In this document: positions 55,337-63,472 of the stretch, piece by piece | Layout of the letters: every line of letters begins with the position of its first letter | Numbering within the stretch: the stretch's first letter is position 1 | Origin: a virus | Length of the DNA stretch: 64,000 nt | IMG/VR virus record: IMGVR_UViG_3300013005_000034 | Location: 1 to 64,000 of that record | Strand: one strand, 5' to 3' | Notes under the pieces: model-generated | The model's database searches: none | What the model was told of the DNA's origin: nothing | Seen by the model: only the letters and a program-made list of their open reading frames with translations | Translations under genes and position numbers: made by a program

Positions 55337-56884
55337 TTACATATCATTTTTAATCTGATAAAAGAAATCTTTTACCGAAACTTTTGATAATGGCACTAAA
55401 TTATCAAATTTATTTCCATTAATCGGCTTAACTTTATTTCTAAATAAATCAAAATTATCAGTTTTTGTTAAAAGTTTTGATTTTTCAAGCTGTTGCTGAA
55501 CTAAAATCAACTTAACTGACGATTGACCCTGAATAGTAAAGTTTGAAAGAGAAGTATTTGCATCTAAAGTAAAACCCCTATTACCAAAATCAATTTTTGA
55601 TACTGATGCTTGGAACTGATTAACATTCAAAGACAAAGCAGGGAATTTAGGATAGTAAAAAGCCTTACCATTTGCATCTTTTGTTGTTGCGTATATTACC
55701 TGATTTATGTTAGCAATGTTATTTGAATATAACATAAATTGCTTAACATTAACAGGGTTGTATAGTAAATCTCTTACAAAGTCGTTATAATTAAAGCTAC
55801 CACCTATGTATGTTGTTGTGGTTACAGCAGGGGAAACAAATCCCGATGTATTATTTGAGTTATTAGCAGTATATAAAGTGTTGCTTAAATTGTTATACGC
55901 AGAAGCTATTGGGCTACCTGCCATACTTATAGTTGATGCTACTGAATTAGTTATTGCATTTATTTCAACAATCGTATTTGAAAAAAAACAAGCAACATAT
56001 ATTATATTTAATTGAGAATTGTATGACAAATCAAAAGGGGAAGCACCAATAGGTATTGTAGCTATTACTGTATTAGTGTTACAATCTATAACTGAAATAT
56101 CATTACTGCCATTATTGCTTACATACATACAGTTATTAAATGGGCAATATTGAATATATATAGGTGAAGCACCAACGGGTATTGGTAAACCAACAACCGT
56201 ATTACTAAAACAATCTATTACATAAACGCCATTCGTTAATGTATCAGGGATATACATAGCGTTATTTGTAGTGTTATATTCTATTCTCAATGAACTTGTA
56301 GCTAATGGTATTGTAGATATAATTGTATTTGTATTACAATCTAAAATACCAATAACACTTGATATAAGTTGAGATACTACATAAATAGTATTATTTGTAG
56401 TGTTTAAAGCTAAACCATTTGTTCCAAAAAAAGGCAATAAAATTGTGGTAATGTCTAAATTAGTTGCGCAATCAACAACTCTAATTTGATTATTATTAAG
56501 ATATATATAAATAGTATTGTTAATACTATTATATAATACTTCTTGAGGTATTCCTATTGTTGCGGTAGAAGTAAATATTACTGAATTTGTATTACAATCT
56601 ATTACGTTAAAATCATTAGAACTTTGATTTATAACATACATAGTATTGTTCGTGGTATTGTAGGCTATATCTAATGGATTAGTTCCAACAGTAATAGGAG
56701 TTCCAACAACACTCGGAGGTAAAGTTGGTGCAGGTACGGTTTGAACATTTGTCAAAGTTGTTGTATTAAATAAATCATAACTTACAGGCAAACCAGTAGC
56801 ATTAACTAAATCAAATTCAGTCAAATAATACTGATTTTGATTTATGCCATACTTTTCTCCCTCTGTTTTATTAATTATACTCAT
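55337..56884 (-). CDS. YVTN-type beta-propeller protein, 515 aa
   Basis: Residues 60-330 hold about six repeats of the YVTN motif (IAYNTTNNTMYVINQSSNDF, VIDCNTNTVIATIPIGASP, YNSQLNIIYVACFFSNT), which form a beta-propeller as in surface and fibre proteins. An N-terminal domain (TEGEKYGINQNQYYLTEFDL) precedes and a C-terminal FNYNDFVRDLLYNPVNVKQF domain follows. A propeller of this type is rare in virion gene blocks; may bind host glycans or surface proteins. Confidence 0.78.
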   Translation of the reverse strand: MSIINKTEGEKYGINQNQYYLTEFDLVNATGLPVSYDLFNTTTLTNVQTVPAPTLPPSVVGTPITVGTNPLDIAYNTTNNTMYVINQSSNDFNVIDCNTNSVIFTSTATIGIPQEVLYNSINNTIYIYLNNNQIRVVDCATNLDITTILLPFFGTNGLALNTTNNTIYVVSQLISSVIGILDCNTNTIISTIPLATSSLRIEYNTTNNAMYIPDTLTNGVYVIDCFSNTVVGLPIPVGASPIYIQYCPFNNCMYVSNNGSNDISVIDCNTNTVIATIPIGASPFDLSYNSQLNIIYVACFFSNTIVEINAITNSVASTISMAGSPIASAYNNLSNTLYTANNSNNTSGFVSPAVTTTTYIGGSFNYNDFVRDLLYNPVNVKQFMLYSNNIANINQVIYATTKDANGKAFYYPKFPALSLNVNQFQASVSKIDFGNRGFTLDANTSLSNFTIQGQSSVKLILVQQQLEKSKLLTKTDNFDLFRNKVKPINGNKFDNLVPLSKVSVKDFFYQIKNDM

Positions 56885-57270
56885 TCGTATATTTTTGAAA
56901 TTATTTCAAGAAATTTTTTGTTTTCTTCTTCCGTTCTATTTATTAGTGTCTTATAAATTATATCGTAAAAACTTTTAACATCTTCAAATTTCATTTTCTC
57001 GATGGTTTCTTTTTTATCAACTAATTTACTTAAATCATAACCAAACTGAATAGGTTGTTCGAGATATTTAATCCCCTCAAAGAACTCATCAAGGTTATTT
57101 ATGTTTTTGTACCTCTCTCTTAATTCATTTAACTTTTGTTCGTCTTTACTTTTATTTCTTTTATCAATAAAGTATTTTACAGCAAAATATCCTCCGACTA
57201 AAATTGTTGGAAGAACAACCCATGCTGTTACTTTTGTTGCCTTACTATTTAAAATATTTTTAAAGTTCAT
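56881..57270 (-). CDS. Single-span membrane protein, 129 aa
   Basis: N-terminal span (VTAWVVLPTILVGGYFAVKYF, about 13-33), followed by a charged helical region (KDEQKLNELRERYKNINNL). Overlaps the neighbours by 4 bases on one side and 1 on the other, so it is part of an operon of membrane-anchored proteins. Confidence 0.65.
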   Translation of the reverse strand: MNFKNILNSKATKVTAWVVLPTILVGGYFAVKYFIDKRNKSKDEQKLNELRERYKNINNLDEFFEGIKYLEQPIQFGYDLSKLVDKKETIEKMKFEDVKSFYDIIYKTLINRTEEENKKFLEIISKIYE

Positions 57271-57926
57271 TAAATTAAAATATCTAATAATCCGTTTGTA
57301 CCTACTAATTTTGTTATATAAGCAGATGGCTCTTTAGGTAAAATTGAAACCAAATCCTCTACACTACCTTTATGATTAATAGTTTTTTTAGCTATTTTAC
57401 CATAACGACCTGCATTATAAATTACTGCAACTTTATCTAAACGAGGAACTCCGTTTTCAGTAAACTCATCGGCTAATTGCTTAATTATTATACTACCTAT
57501 CAGAATGTTTAATTCAGGATTAAATAATTCTTTTTTACCAATCCACGTTTTACCTGTACTTTTTTGATTCTTTTTTAGTTTTTCAAGATTTTTCATCTTG
57601 CTACCTAAATGCTTTTTCAATATTTCTTCTTCATCGTTGCTTAATCTACCACTTGATTTTTCGTAAACTAAGGCATCTGATGCTGTCGCCAAACCAACCT
57701 GCATAATCCCGATGGCATAAACAGTTTCAGCAGTTTCCTTTCCACCTGATTCAATGAAAATGAAACTTTTTATTATTTCATCATTCAATCCAGTAATTTT
57801 AGAAATATTATTAATTATTTTACCATACTTAGTTACTATGACATCTTCAATTTTATCCTTAATCAAAGGAATTTGTTTAGCTTCATAGAATTTTAAAGTT
57901 GTTGCAGGTATTTTTAATTTTGCCAT
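57270..57926 (-). CDS. Transglycosylase-like protein, 218 aa
   Basis: Second SLT-like protein: IIKSFIFIESGGKETAET, with candidate catalytic Glu59, then AIGIMQVGLATASDAL, PELNILIGSIIIKQLADEF and VAVIYNAGRYG, the usual spacing of the SLT motifs. No membrane span is seen. It lies in the virion region, so it may be the enzyme that opens peptidoglycan during DNA entry, as virion lysozymes do. Confidence 0.82.
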   Translation of the reverse strand: MAKLKIPATTLKFYEAKQIPLIKDKIEDVIVTKYGKIINNISKITGLNDEIIKSFIFIESGGKETAETVYAIGIMQVGLATASDALVYEKSSGRLSNDEEEILKKHLGSKMKNLEKLKKNQKSTGKTWIGKKELFNPELNILIGSIIIKQLADEFTENGVPRLDKVAVIYNAGRYGKIAKKTINHKGSVEDLVSILPKEPSAYITKLVGTNGLLDILI

Positions 57927-57930
57927 GATT

Positions 57931-58095
57931 TTATTCTCTTACAAATTGTATTTTACTTTGTTTTGATTCTGCTGTTACTTTATTTTCATCTATGTTAGGT
58001 TCATTTTTTGAAAATTTCTTATAAAGAAAATATCCTCCTACCGCAAGTGCTAAACCACCCACAACATATAAAATAGTTTTTGTTGTATTGTTCAT
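57931..58095 (-). CDS. Small single-span membrane protein, 54 aa
   Basis: ATG at 58095, stop at 57931-57933. One span at residues 7-24 (ILYVVGGLALAVGGYF), then KKFSKNEPNIDENK. Same anchor style as its neighbours. Four bases from the transglycosylase gene. Confidence 0.62.
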   Translation of the reverse strand: MNNTTKTILYVVGGLALAVGGYFLYKKFSKNEPNIDENKVTAESKQSKIQFVRE

Positions 58096-58098
58096 AAT

Positions 58099-58623
58099 TT
58101 AAACTAATTGATTACTTAATGTGTTTTTTATTGGATTCGCTAAAGGACTTTTTGTCAAATCTACAACTTCTTTTATAACTTTAAACTCTACTCTCCTATT
58201 TTTTTCTCTACCTTCTTCGGTTGAATTATCTGCAATAGGTTTTGTACTACCAAATCCATCTGCTTCAATTCTTGTAGGTTTTATACCTTTATCTTCTAAA
58301 TATTTCTTAACAGAGTTTGCTCTTGCTTTAGATAGCTTTAAATTATAATCAGCCGAACCTTTATTATCAGTATGACCTTCTAATTTTAAATTCCACTCTT
58401 TTTCTCTTAAAACATTTACTATTTCATCTAAAAAAGGAAATGAACTCGGTTTGATAACATCTTTGTTAAATTCAAACTGCAAATTATCATAAGCATCTTT
58501 GAAAACTTTTTCAGGACTTAAATTAGGTTTTGGTTTTGGCTTTCTTCTAAATGCTAAATACAACCCAAACGCTAAAGCAACTACTACTGCTCCCCCAATA
58601 ATTAATTTATTCTTATTATTCAT
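58099..58623 (-). CDS. OmpA-family peptidoglycan-binding membrane protein
   Basis: N-terminal span (LIIGGAVVVALAFGLYLAF, 7-25), a Lys/Pro linker, then an OmpA C-terminal domain: NLQFEFNKDVIKPSSFPFLD, LKLEGHTDNKGS and YNLKLSKARANSVKKYLED, RIEADGFGSTKPIADN, GREKNRRVEF. The Asp/Arg peptidoglycan-binding residues are present. Such a membrane-to-wall link suggests a virion or envelope machine that crosses peptidoglycan, rather than a normal tail protein. Confidence 0.85.
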   Translation of the reverse strand: MNNKNKLIIGGAVVVALAFGLYLAFRRKPKPKPNLSPEKVFKDAYDNLQFEFNKDVIKPSSFPFLDEIVNVLREKEWNLKLEGHTDNKGSADYNLKLSKARANSVKKYLEDKGIKPTRIEADGFGSTKPIADNSTEEGREKNRRVEFKVIKEVVDLTKSPLANPIKNTLSNQLV

Positions 58624-59066
58624 TTTTTACTTTTTAATATAAACAATCCTACCGTTACACCTAATAATAATCCACCTAAACTATACATTATTTTATTCTT
58701 TCCAAATCTTTCAGCAACAAAATAAGCTAATATTCCACCGCCTAAACCTGTAATACTTGGTATTGTGTAATTATTTTTTTTATCTCCCTCAATACTTGAA
58801 GTTTTTTCAAAATATTGTTTAAAGTTTTCTTTTGCTCCCGAATAAATTTTTTGCTCTTTATTTGTGTTTGCAAATTTAATTACACGAAAACGATATATTA
58901 TTTGATTTCCCTTTTTAACTTTCTGAATAACATAAATAGCATCTCCCTCATTGAGAACGCCATCAGTATTCCCATTAGGGAGTAAAAGTTCAAGTTTTTT
59001 TACAACTTCATAAACTTTTTTCCTCCCTTTACGAATTACTTCATTATCGGAAAAGTTAGAATACAT
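58620..59066 (-). CDS. Membrane protein with C-terminal spans, 148 aa
   Basis: Soluble N-terminal part (beta-rich EGDAIYVIQKVKKGNQIIYR), then two hydrophobic segments at the C-terminus (IPSITGLGGGILAYFVAERF; IMYSLGGLLLGVTVGLFIL). Overlaps the OmpA gene by four bases. Confidence 0.65.
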   Translation of the reverse strand: MYSNFSDNEVIRKGRKKVYEVVKKLELLLPNGNTDGVLNEGDAIYVIQKVKKGNQIIYRFRVIKFANTNKEQKIYSGAKENFKQYFEKTSSIEGDKKNNYTIPSITGLGGGILAYFVAERFGKNKIMYSLGGLLLGVTVGLFILKSKK

Positions 59067-59067
59067 T

Positions 59068-59718
59068 TTATATTGCAGTTATTACATCAGCCCAATTAAC
59101 CCAAAATTCAAACATAGCCTTATCGTTTATATCTTTAGGATAAGAAGATATGTTTTTAAATTTTGCTACAATTTTATTTTTTAATGGGTCTTTCTTTAAA
59201 TCAATTAAAACGCCAACATATTGACCTTGTTCAAAATTGCCTCTACCATCTCCGCCACCTTTAATATAAGGCTTTGTAGTGTATTCTGATGTAAAAGAAT
59301 TTATTAATTTTTTAGCAATAAATCTTTTATCTTTGTATTTTGATAATTCATTTGGCAAATTAATCTGTTCTGCTAATTTTTTAACATCATCTTTATAAGC
59401 AGAGCCAAATTCTTTATAAGCTGCTCTAATTGTTGAGTTATCAGGTTTACCTATTGGGTCTAATTTATCTCCATTAAAACGCCAGTCAGGATAATTTTTA
59501 TTCATCCATACACGAAAAGCATCTCCTTGTTCTTGGTTAAATCCTGTTGAATCATAAGAAGTTGTTGAAGTTGTTGTAGTTGTTTCATTTGTGCCTTTTC
59601 CTTCTTCTTCTTTTTTTGGCTCATTAGTAAGTTTATTTTTATTTCTCATCCACCAAAATACACCACCGCCTATTAATAATGCCGATGCAATTCCAATCCA
59701 AATTACTTTTTTGTTCAT
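59068..59718 (-). CDS. Membrane-anchored protein with peptidoglycan-binding-like domain, 216 aa
   Basis: The ATG at 59718 is preferred to 59784, because the upstream gene ends at 59738. Span at about 5-22 (VIWIGIASALLIGGGVFWW), a Lys/Glu and Thr linker, then a domain with QGDAFRVWMNKNYPDWRFNG, FGSAYKDDVKKLAEQIN and FKNISSYPKDINDKAMFEFW. The first part looks like a phage cell-wall-binding unit I have seen in Bacteroidota phages. Confidence 0.68.
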   Translation of the reverse strand: MNKKVIWIGIASALLIGGGVFWWMRNKNKLTNEPKKEEEGKGTNETTTTTSTTSYDSTGFNQEQGDAFRVWMNKNYPDWRFNGDKLDPIGKPDNSTIRAAYKEFGSAYKDDVKKLAEQINLPNELSKYKDKRFIAKKLINSFTSEYTTKPYIKGGGDGRGNFEQGQYVGVLIDLKKDPLKNKIVAKFKNISSYPKDINDKAMFEFWVNWADVITAI

Positions 59719-59737
59719 TTTGCTATATTTTAATAAA

Positions 59738-59926
59738 TTATTCTTGAATTTTTTGCATAGCTTCCTTAAAAGCATAAATCGCAATTAGAGTTGTTAATGC
59801 ACCAACTGCAATTACACCTGCGCTTTTGCCTTTAACTCCATTGATTAAAGCATTAATTCCACCATAACCAACTACTAAACTTCCTACGATTACAGTTGCA
59901 TCTGTTACTTTTCCTAAAGTTCTCAT
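59738..59926 (-). CDS. Small membrane protein, 62 aa
   Basis: Two hydrophobic segments (VIVGSLVVGYGGINALI; GVIAVGALTTLIAIYAF) with Gly-rich helices, like a minor membrane component or holin-like protein. Within the membrane-protein series. Confidence 0.62.
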   Translation of the reverse strand: MRTLGKVTDATVIVGSLVVGYGGINALINGVKGKSAGVIAVGALTTLIAIYAFKEAMQKIQE

Positions 59927-59956
59927 TTTGTTTTTATTTTATTTGTTTTTTATTTA

Positions 59957-60460
59957 TTAAAGCGTTATTCCAATTTTCTTCAAATGCTCTCTTAAAACTT
60001 TACCAGTAGTTAAATAATCTGTTTGTTCTTTTAACAATTCAGGTAGAGGATATTTTTCACTAATTTGCCCAAAAGAACCACAATAACTAATATCTCTAAC
60101 ATCAAATTCTTTAACTAAATAATACCAATCAATAGGAGCTTTTACTAATTTGATTATTGAACTTACAACCATTGCTTCGGTAGTTATTGCCTCACATCCA
60201 TCAAATTGTTTTTGTATGTAATTTGCTAATGAACTATATGCTGAAATATTGCTATCACTAAGTTTTTTACCTTCTTTTTTCAATTTTTCATACATAGATT
60301 TAGCATCTTTAACGGTAGCTTTTACCTCTTGCGTTTCTTCAATGTCTTTTATTTTTCTATAAATTTTATAACCAATAAAACCTATACCACCTACAATTAC
60401 TACTGCTATTGTACCTTTTGCCCATTGAGGCAATTGAGTGAAATATTCTCCTGTTTTCAT
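59957..60460 (-). CDS. Single-span membrane protein, 167 aa
   Basis: N-terminal span (KGTIAVVIVGGIGFIGYKI, about 15-33), then helical (TVKDAKSMYEKLKKEGKKLS; FDGCEAITTEAMVVSSIIKL). No family. Directly after the 60462 gene. Confidence 0.64.
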   Translation of the reverse strand: MKTGEYFTQLPQWAKGTIAVVIVGGIGFIGYKIYRKIKDIEETQEVKATVKDAKSMYEKLKKEGKKLSDSNISAYSSLANYIQKQFDGCEAITTEAMVVSSIIKLVKAPIDWYYLVKEFDVRDISYCGSFGQISEKYPLPELLKEQTDYLTTGKVLREHLKKIGITL

Positions 60461-60461
60461 A

Positions 60462-60821
60462 TTAAATTATTGCCTTGTTTAAATTTTCCCAAATAGAATT
60501 ACCCTCAATAGTATTTCCTTCGTCAATAATTAGTTTCTTTCCACCATCAAGATAAGTTCCTTTTTTTAAATATCCAGTTATTCCTTTTGTAGTAATAGAA
60601 AATCTATTATTATTGAAAAAAGCAGCTTGATTTTTACCGTTATTAAAATCAACCATAACTGTATCTTTAGCTGAATTAATCAGTTTTGCTCCCCCTAAAT
60701 TATCTGCAACATCATCAAAGTTTTTCTTATCAGAATTTCTATATATTAAAAAATAATAAACTGCACCTATTAATCCTAATGTCGCTGCAACTGCGATTAT
60801 CCCTTTTGTATTTTTATTCAT
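60462..60821 (-). CDS. Single-span membrane protein, 119 aa
   Basis: Span at 7-25 (GIIAVAATLGLIGAVYYFL), followed by a small soluble domain (FDDVADNLGGAKLINSAKDT). Same arrangement as the neighbours. Overlaps the 60814 gene by eight bases. Confidence 0.64.
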   Translation of the reverse strand: MNKNTKGIIAVAATLGLIGAVYYFLIYRNSDKKNFDDVADNLGGAKLINSAKDTVMVDFNNGKNQAAFFNNNRFSITTKGITGYLKKGTYLDGGKKLIIDEGNTIEGNSIWENLNKAII

Positions 60822-61248
60822 GACCTTTTTGTTCTAATTTATAATAAGGCTTCAAAAAGCATTTAACATATTTTTTTCCACTTATGAAGTCATAAGGATA
60901 TTTAGGCTCACGACCTAAAGCTATTCTCATATCTTCCATGCTCATTTCAACTACCGTTTCGCCTCCATGCTCAAATTTCTTTTTTAAATTATCGTCAGAA
61001 TGTTTTTTATCATCTCTTGATTCGTGATAAATTTGTTTTACATCATCAGGATAATTCCCATCACTATCTTTTTTAAATTTTTCAATTTCAGATTTCAATG
61101 GTCTTTTAAATCTTAATTTTTTACCTTTTTTGTTTAAAGTTCCATCTTTTTTAGTAAGAGCATCAATTCCATCTGTTTTGAAACGATAACCAGTTGGTTT
61201 TGCTTTTACTGCCTTATCTTTAGCACTTGCTTTTTTCTTCTTTGCCAT
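60814..61248 (-). CDS. Basic protein with GG-linker and RadC-protein tail homology, 144 aa
   Basis: Very basic N-terminal half (KKKKASAKDKAVKAKPTGYR), then NLKKKFEHGGETVVEMSM and a C-terminal segment MRIALGREPKYPYDFISGKK, which resembles the tail of the RadC protein at 61271 (KLTKILGHEPNYPKQVIG). The GG element matches the linkers of that protein. Possibly a DNA-binding or packaged companion. Confidence 0.65.
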   Translation of the reverse strand: MAKKKKASAKDKAVKAKPTGYRFKTDGIDALTKKDGTLNKKGKKLRFKRPLKSEIEKFKKDSDGNYPDDVKQIYHESRDDKKHSDDNLKKKFEHGGETVVEMSMEDMRIALGREPKYPYDFISGKKYVKCFLKPYYKLEQKGHE

Positions 61249-61270
61249 TTTTATTTTGGGTTTTTGAAAA

Positions 61271-63442
61271 TTAAATTTTATAAAAATTTCTTAAATATGC
61301 TTTTTCTAAAACTAAACTACCTATAACTTGTTTTGGATAGTTTGGTTCATGTCCTAATATTTTTGTTAATTTACATATACAGATTTCGCCATTCTGTAAA
61401 TTTTCACGAACTAACATTTCAGCAGATTTAGAAAATTCTTTTGATGCTGATTTTAAATCATCTTGGTATTCGATTCCACCGCCTGTTTCTTTGTAGTATT
61501 CTTTAGGTTTAACTTCATAGTGTAATTTTAAATTTGGTTTATTTAATTTTACAGACAATATTTCCCTTTCTTTAATAGCTTCATAAGGTGTATTATGTAT
61601 TGAAATAATTTTATTTGTTTTATTATCTATAACGTATGATATTGATGGCTTATATAACTGCCAACTTTCATCGTACTTTGCGTTGGGATTTCCAATAAAC
61701 GTATCGCCTACTTTATAATTCCCAACCCCACCGCCATTGGCGTATCTTTTAGGAATTGTATCAAAATAATCTTGCATATAAGTTGCCATTCCATCTATGT
61801 AATATTCAAAACTATTATATCCATTTTTTTCTAATTTTGATATTTTAGAATAACCTCTTTTTATGCTTTTTGCAAATTCTTCTGCTTCTTTTAAATTATC
61901 TGTCCAAAAAGATTTTGATTTAGGGTTGTTTTCTAATTCATTTACATAACCTACCTGATATTTACTTATACCATGACCAACCCCACCGCCATTGGCGTAT
62001 TCCATAACTTCTGGAAATAAATCTAATCCTTTTTTTGTAAATTTCCATTTTGAAGTGTCAATATCTTCAATAGTATTCGCTTTTATTGTATTCCATCTAT
62101 TCCCTAATACATCAACAATATTAATGTAAAATTTTCCCGTTTTTGGTTCAAAGTAGTAACTATTATCTTTATATTCAGCTATTAAAATTTTACTTTCAAC
62201 CCCACCGCCATTTTTAAATCTCTTTAATTTCCAATTATAAAATTCATCTAATATGTATTTTTCAGCATTTTCCCAATCTTCGGGTACATTTTGTCCCCAT
62301 TCAATTTCGTCATTCATCCTACTTGATGATGGTGCTTCAATAATATAACCATCATAATCAAGAATTGATGCGCCTTCGCTATCTTCTGTTTCAAAAGAGA
62401 AATCATAACGACCAAGCCTTCTATCCGTATTGTCAGAAAAATCAATATTTTTAATTATTTCCTTGTTTGACAAAACCATTCCTCCCATTTCATATCCATT
62501 ATCGGCAAGGCTATAATAATTATCTGAATTTGGAACTATTATCATGCTATCTAAAACGGTTACATTAAACATTTTTAATGCAGTTTTAACTTGTTGATAT
62601 AATTTAATATCTGCTTCGCTCGGTCTATTATTTCCGCTTGGATGATTGTGTGCTAAAATTACACCTTTAGATAATGTTTTTAAAGCTAAAGCACCAATCA
62701 TTTCAACATCAACTAAAGTAGAATTAATTGCGCCTTTTGTATGTTCATAATATCCTATTGGCTCATTTGCATTGTTTAAAAACAATACGTTCAATTCTTC
62801 ACGAACATTTATGCTTTCTTTATTCCAAAGTTGTTTAAAAATTTCGTAAGCATCTCTTGAACTACCAATTTTTGTTTTTTCAATGCCAAAATCTTGACGA
62901 ACAAGTGTAATATCAATAAGTGCAATATCAATTTCGCTAATCTTTTGATTATTAGGCTCATTTATAACAATAGGAGTTTCTGAACTTAAATCAGGATATT
63001 TCATTATTCCGCCAGTAGCAAATTTTTTTTGACTTGCTCTATTGCCAATTTTATAATCTAAATGATGATATAAGTTATCAATATCATTAGCTGATATAGC
63101 TAATTTATTCTCTTGCCATGACATTAACTTAGAACCGCCTTTAATCATTTCAATTAACTTGTTAGCGTATTTTGAAATTGATAAAAGTTGTTTTTTAAAT
63201 ATCATTCCTCCCTCATCAAATTTTTCCCAGCCCTCTAATGAGTGTGCAACATCGGAAACATTTTGTTCAATACGAGTAAGTTTCATCTTTACCCATTCTT
63301 CTAAATTACTTTCTTCGGTTACGATAATATCTAATTTAACAGCATACTCATAAATCATATCAAGATTTATTAATGCCATTTTTTTATCAAAATCAAATAC
63401 ATCAAAAACTCCACCTAAATCGTATTTATCCCAATGTTTCAT
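61271..63442 (-). CDS. Multidomain (polyvalent-type) protein with RadC/JAB domain, 723 aa
   Basis: Residues about 195-315 form a RadC-type JAB domain: ELNVLFLNNANEPIGYYEH with the conserved Glu, VILAHNHPSG (H265, H267), PSEADIK (D278) and YYSLADNG. The metal ligands are all present, so it may be an active JAB metallo-enzyme. Other small domains are joined by Gly-Gly linkers: FDEGGMI, FATGGIM, YEMGGMV, FKNGGGVE, YANGGGVGHG, YANGGGVGNY, KETGGGIE. This resembles the polyvalent proteins of phages and conjugative elements, which enter the cell with the DNA. The role of the GG sites is open. Confidence 0.78.
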   Translation of the reverse strand: MKHWDKYDLGGVFDVFDFDKKMALINLDMIYEYAVKLDIIVTEESNLEEWVKMKLTRIEQNVSDVAHSLEGWEKFDEGGMIFKKQLLSISKYANKLIEMIKGGSKLMSWQENKLAISANDIDNLYHHLDYKIGNRASQKKFATGGIMKYPDLSSETPIVINEPNNQKISEIDIALIDITLVRQDFGIEKTKIGSSRDAYEIFKQLWNKESINVREELNVLFLNNANEPIGYYEHTKGAINSTLVDVEMIGALALKTLSKGVILAHNHPSGNNRPSEADIKLYQQVKTALKMFNVTVLDSMIIVPNSDNYYSLADNGYEMGGMVLSNKEIIKNIDFSDNTDRRLGRYDFSFETEDSEGASILDYDGYIIEAPSSSRMNDEIEWGQNVPEDWENAEKYILDEFYNWKLKRFKNGGGVESKILIAEYKDNSYYFEPKTGKFYINIVDVLGNRWNTIKANTIEDIDTSKWKFTKKGLDLFPEVMEYANGGGVGHGISKYQVGYVNELENNPKSKSFWTDNLKEAEEFAKSIKRGYSKISKLEKNGYNSFEYYIDGMATYMQDYFDTIPKRYANGGGVGNYKVGDTFIGNPNAKYDESWQLYKPSISYVIDNKTNKIISIHNTPYEAIKEREILSVKLNKPNLKLHYEVKPKEYYKETGGGIEYQDDLKSASKEFSKSAEMLVRENLQNGEICICKLTKILGHEPNYPKQVIGSLVLEKAYLRNFYKI

Positions 63443-63472
63443 TATTTTATTTTTTTTTTAATCTTACGTTTT

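Noticed and set aside
57270-57926. Transglycosylase-like protein considered as a peptidoglycan hydrolase for lysis
   Set aside because: Its place among virion and membrane-anchor genes, away from the lysis cluster, fits a virion entry enzyme better; the final role is not settled.
54774-60821. Membrane-protein series considered as a conjugation or secretion system
   Set aside because: No VirB, TraG or ATPase gene is seen in the window, and neighbouring genes are fibre- and lysin-like, so a phage origin is more likely.
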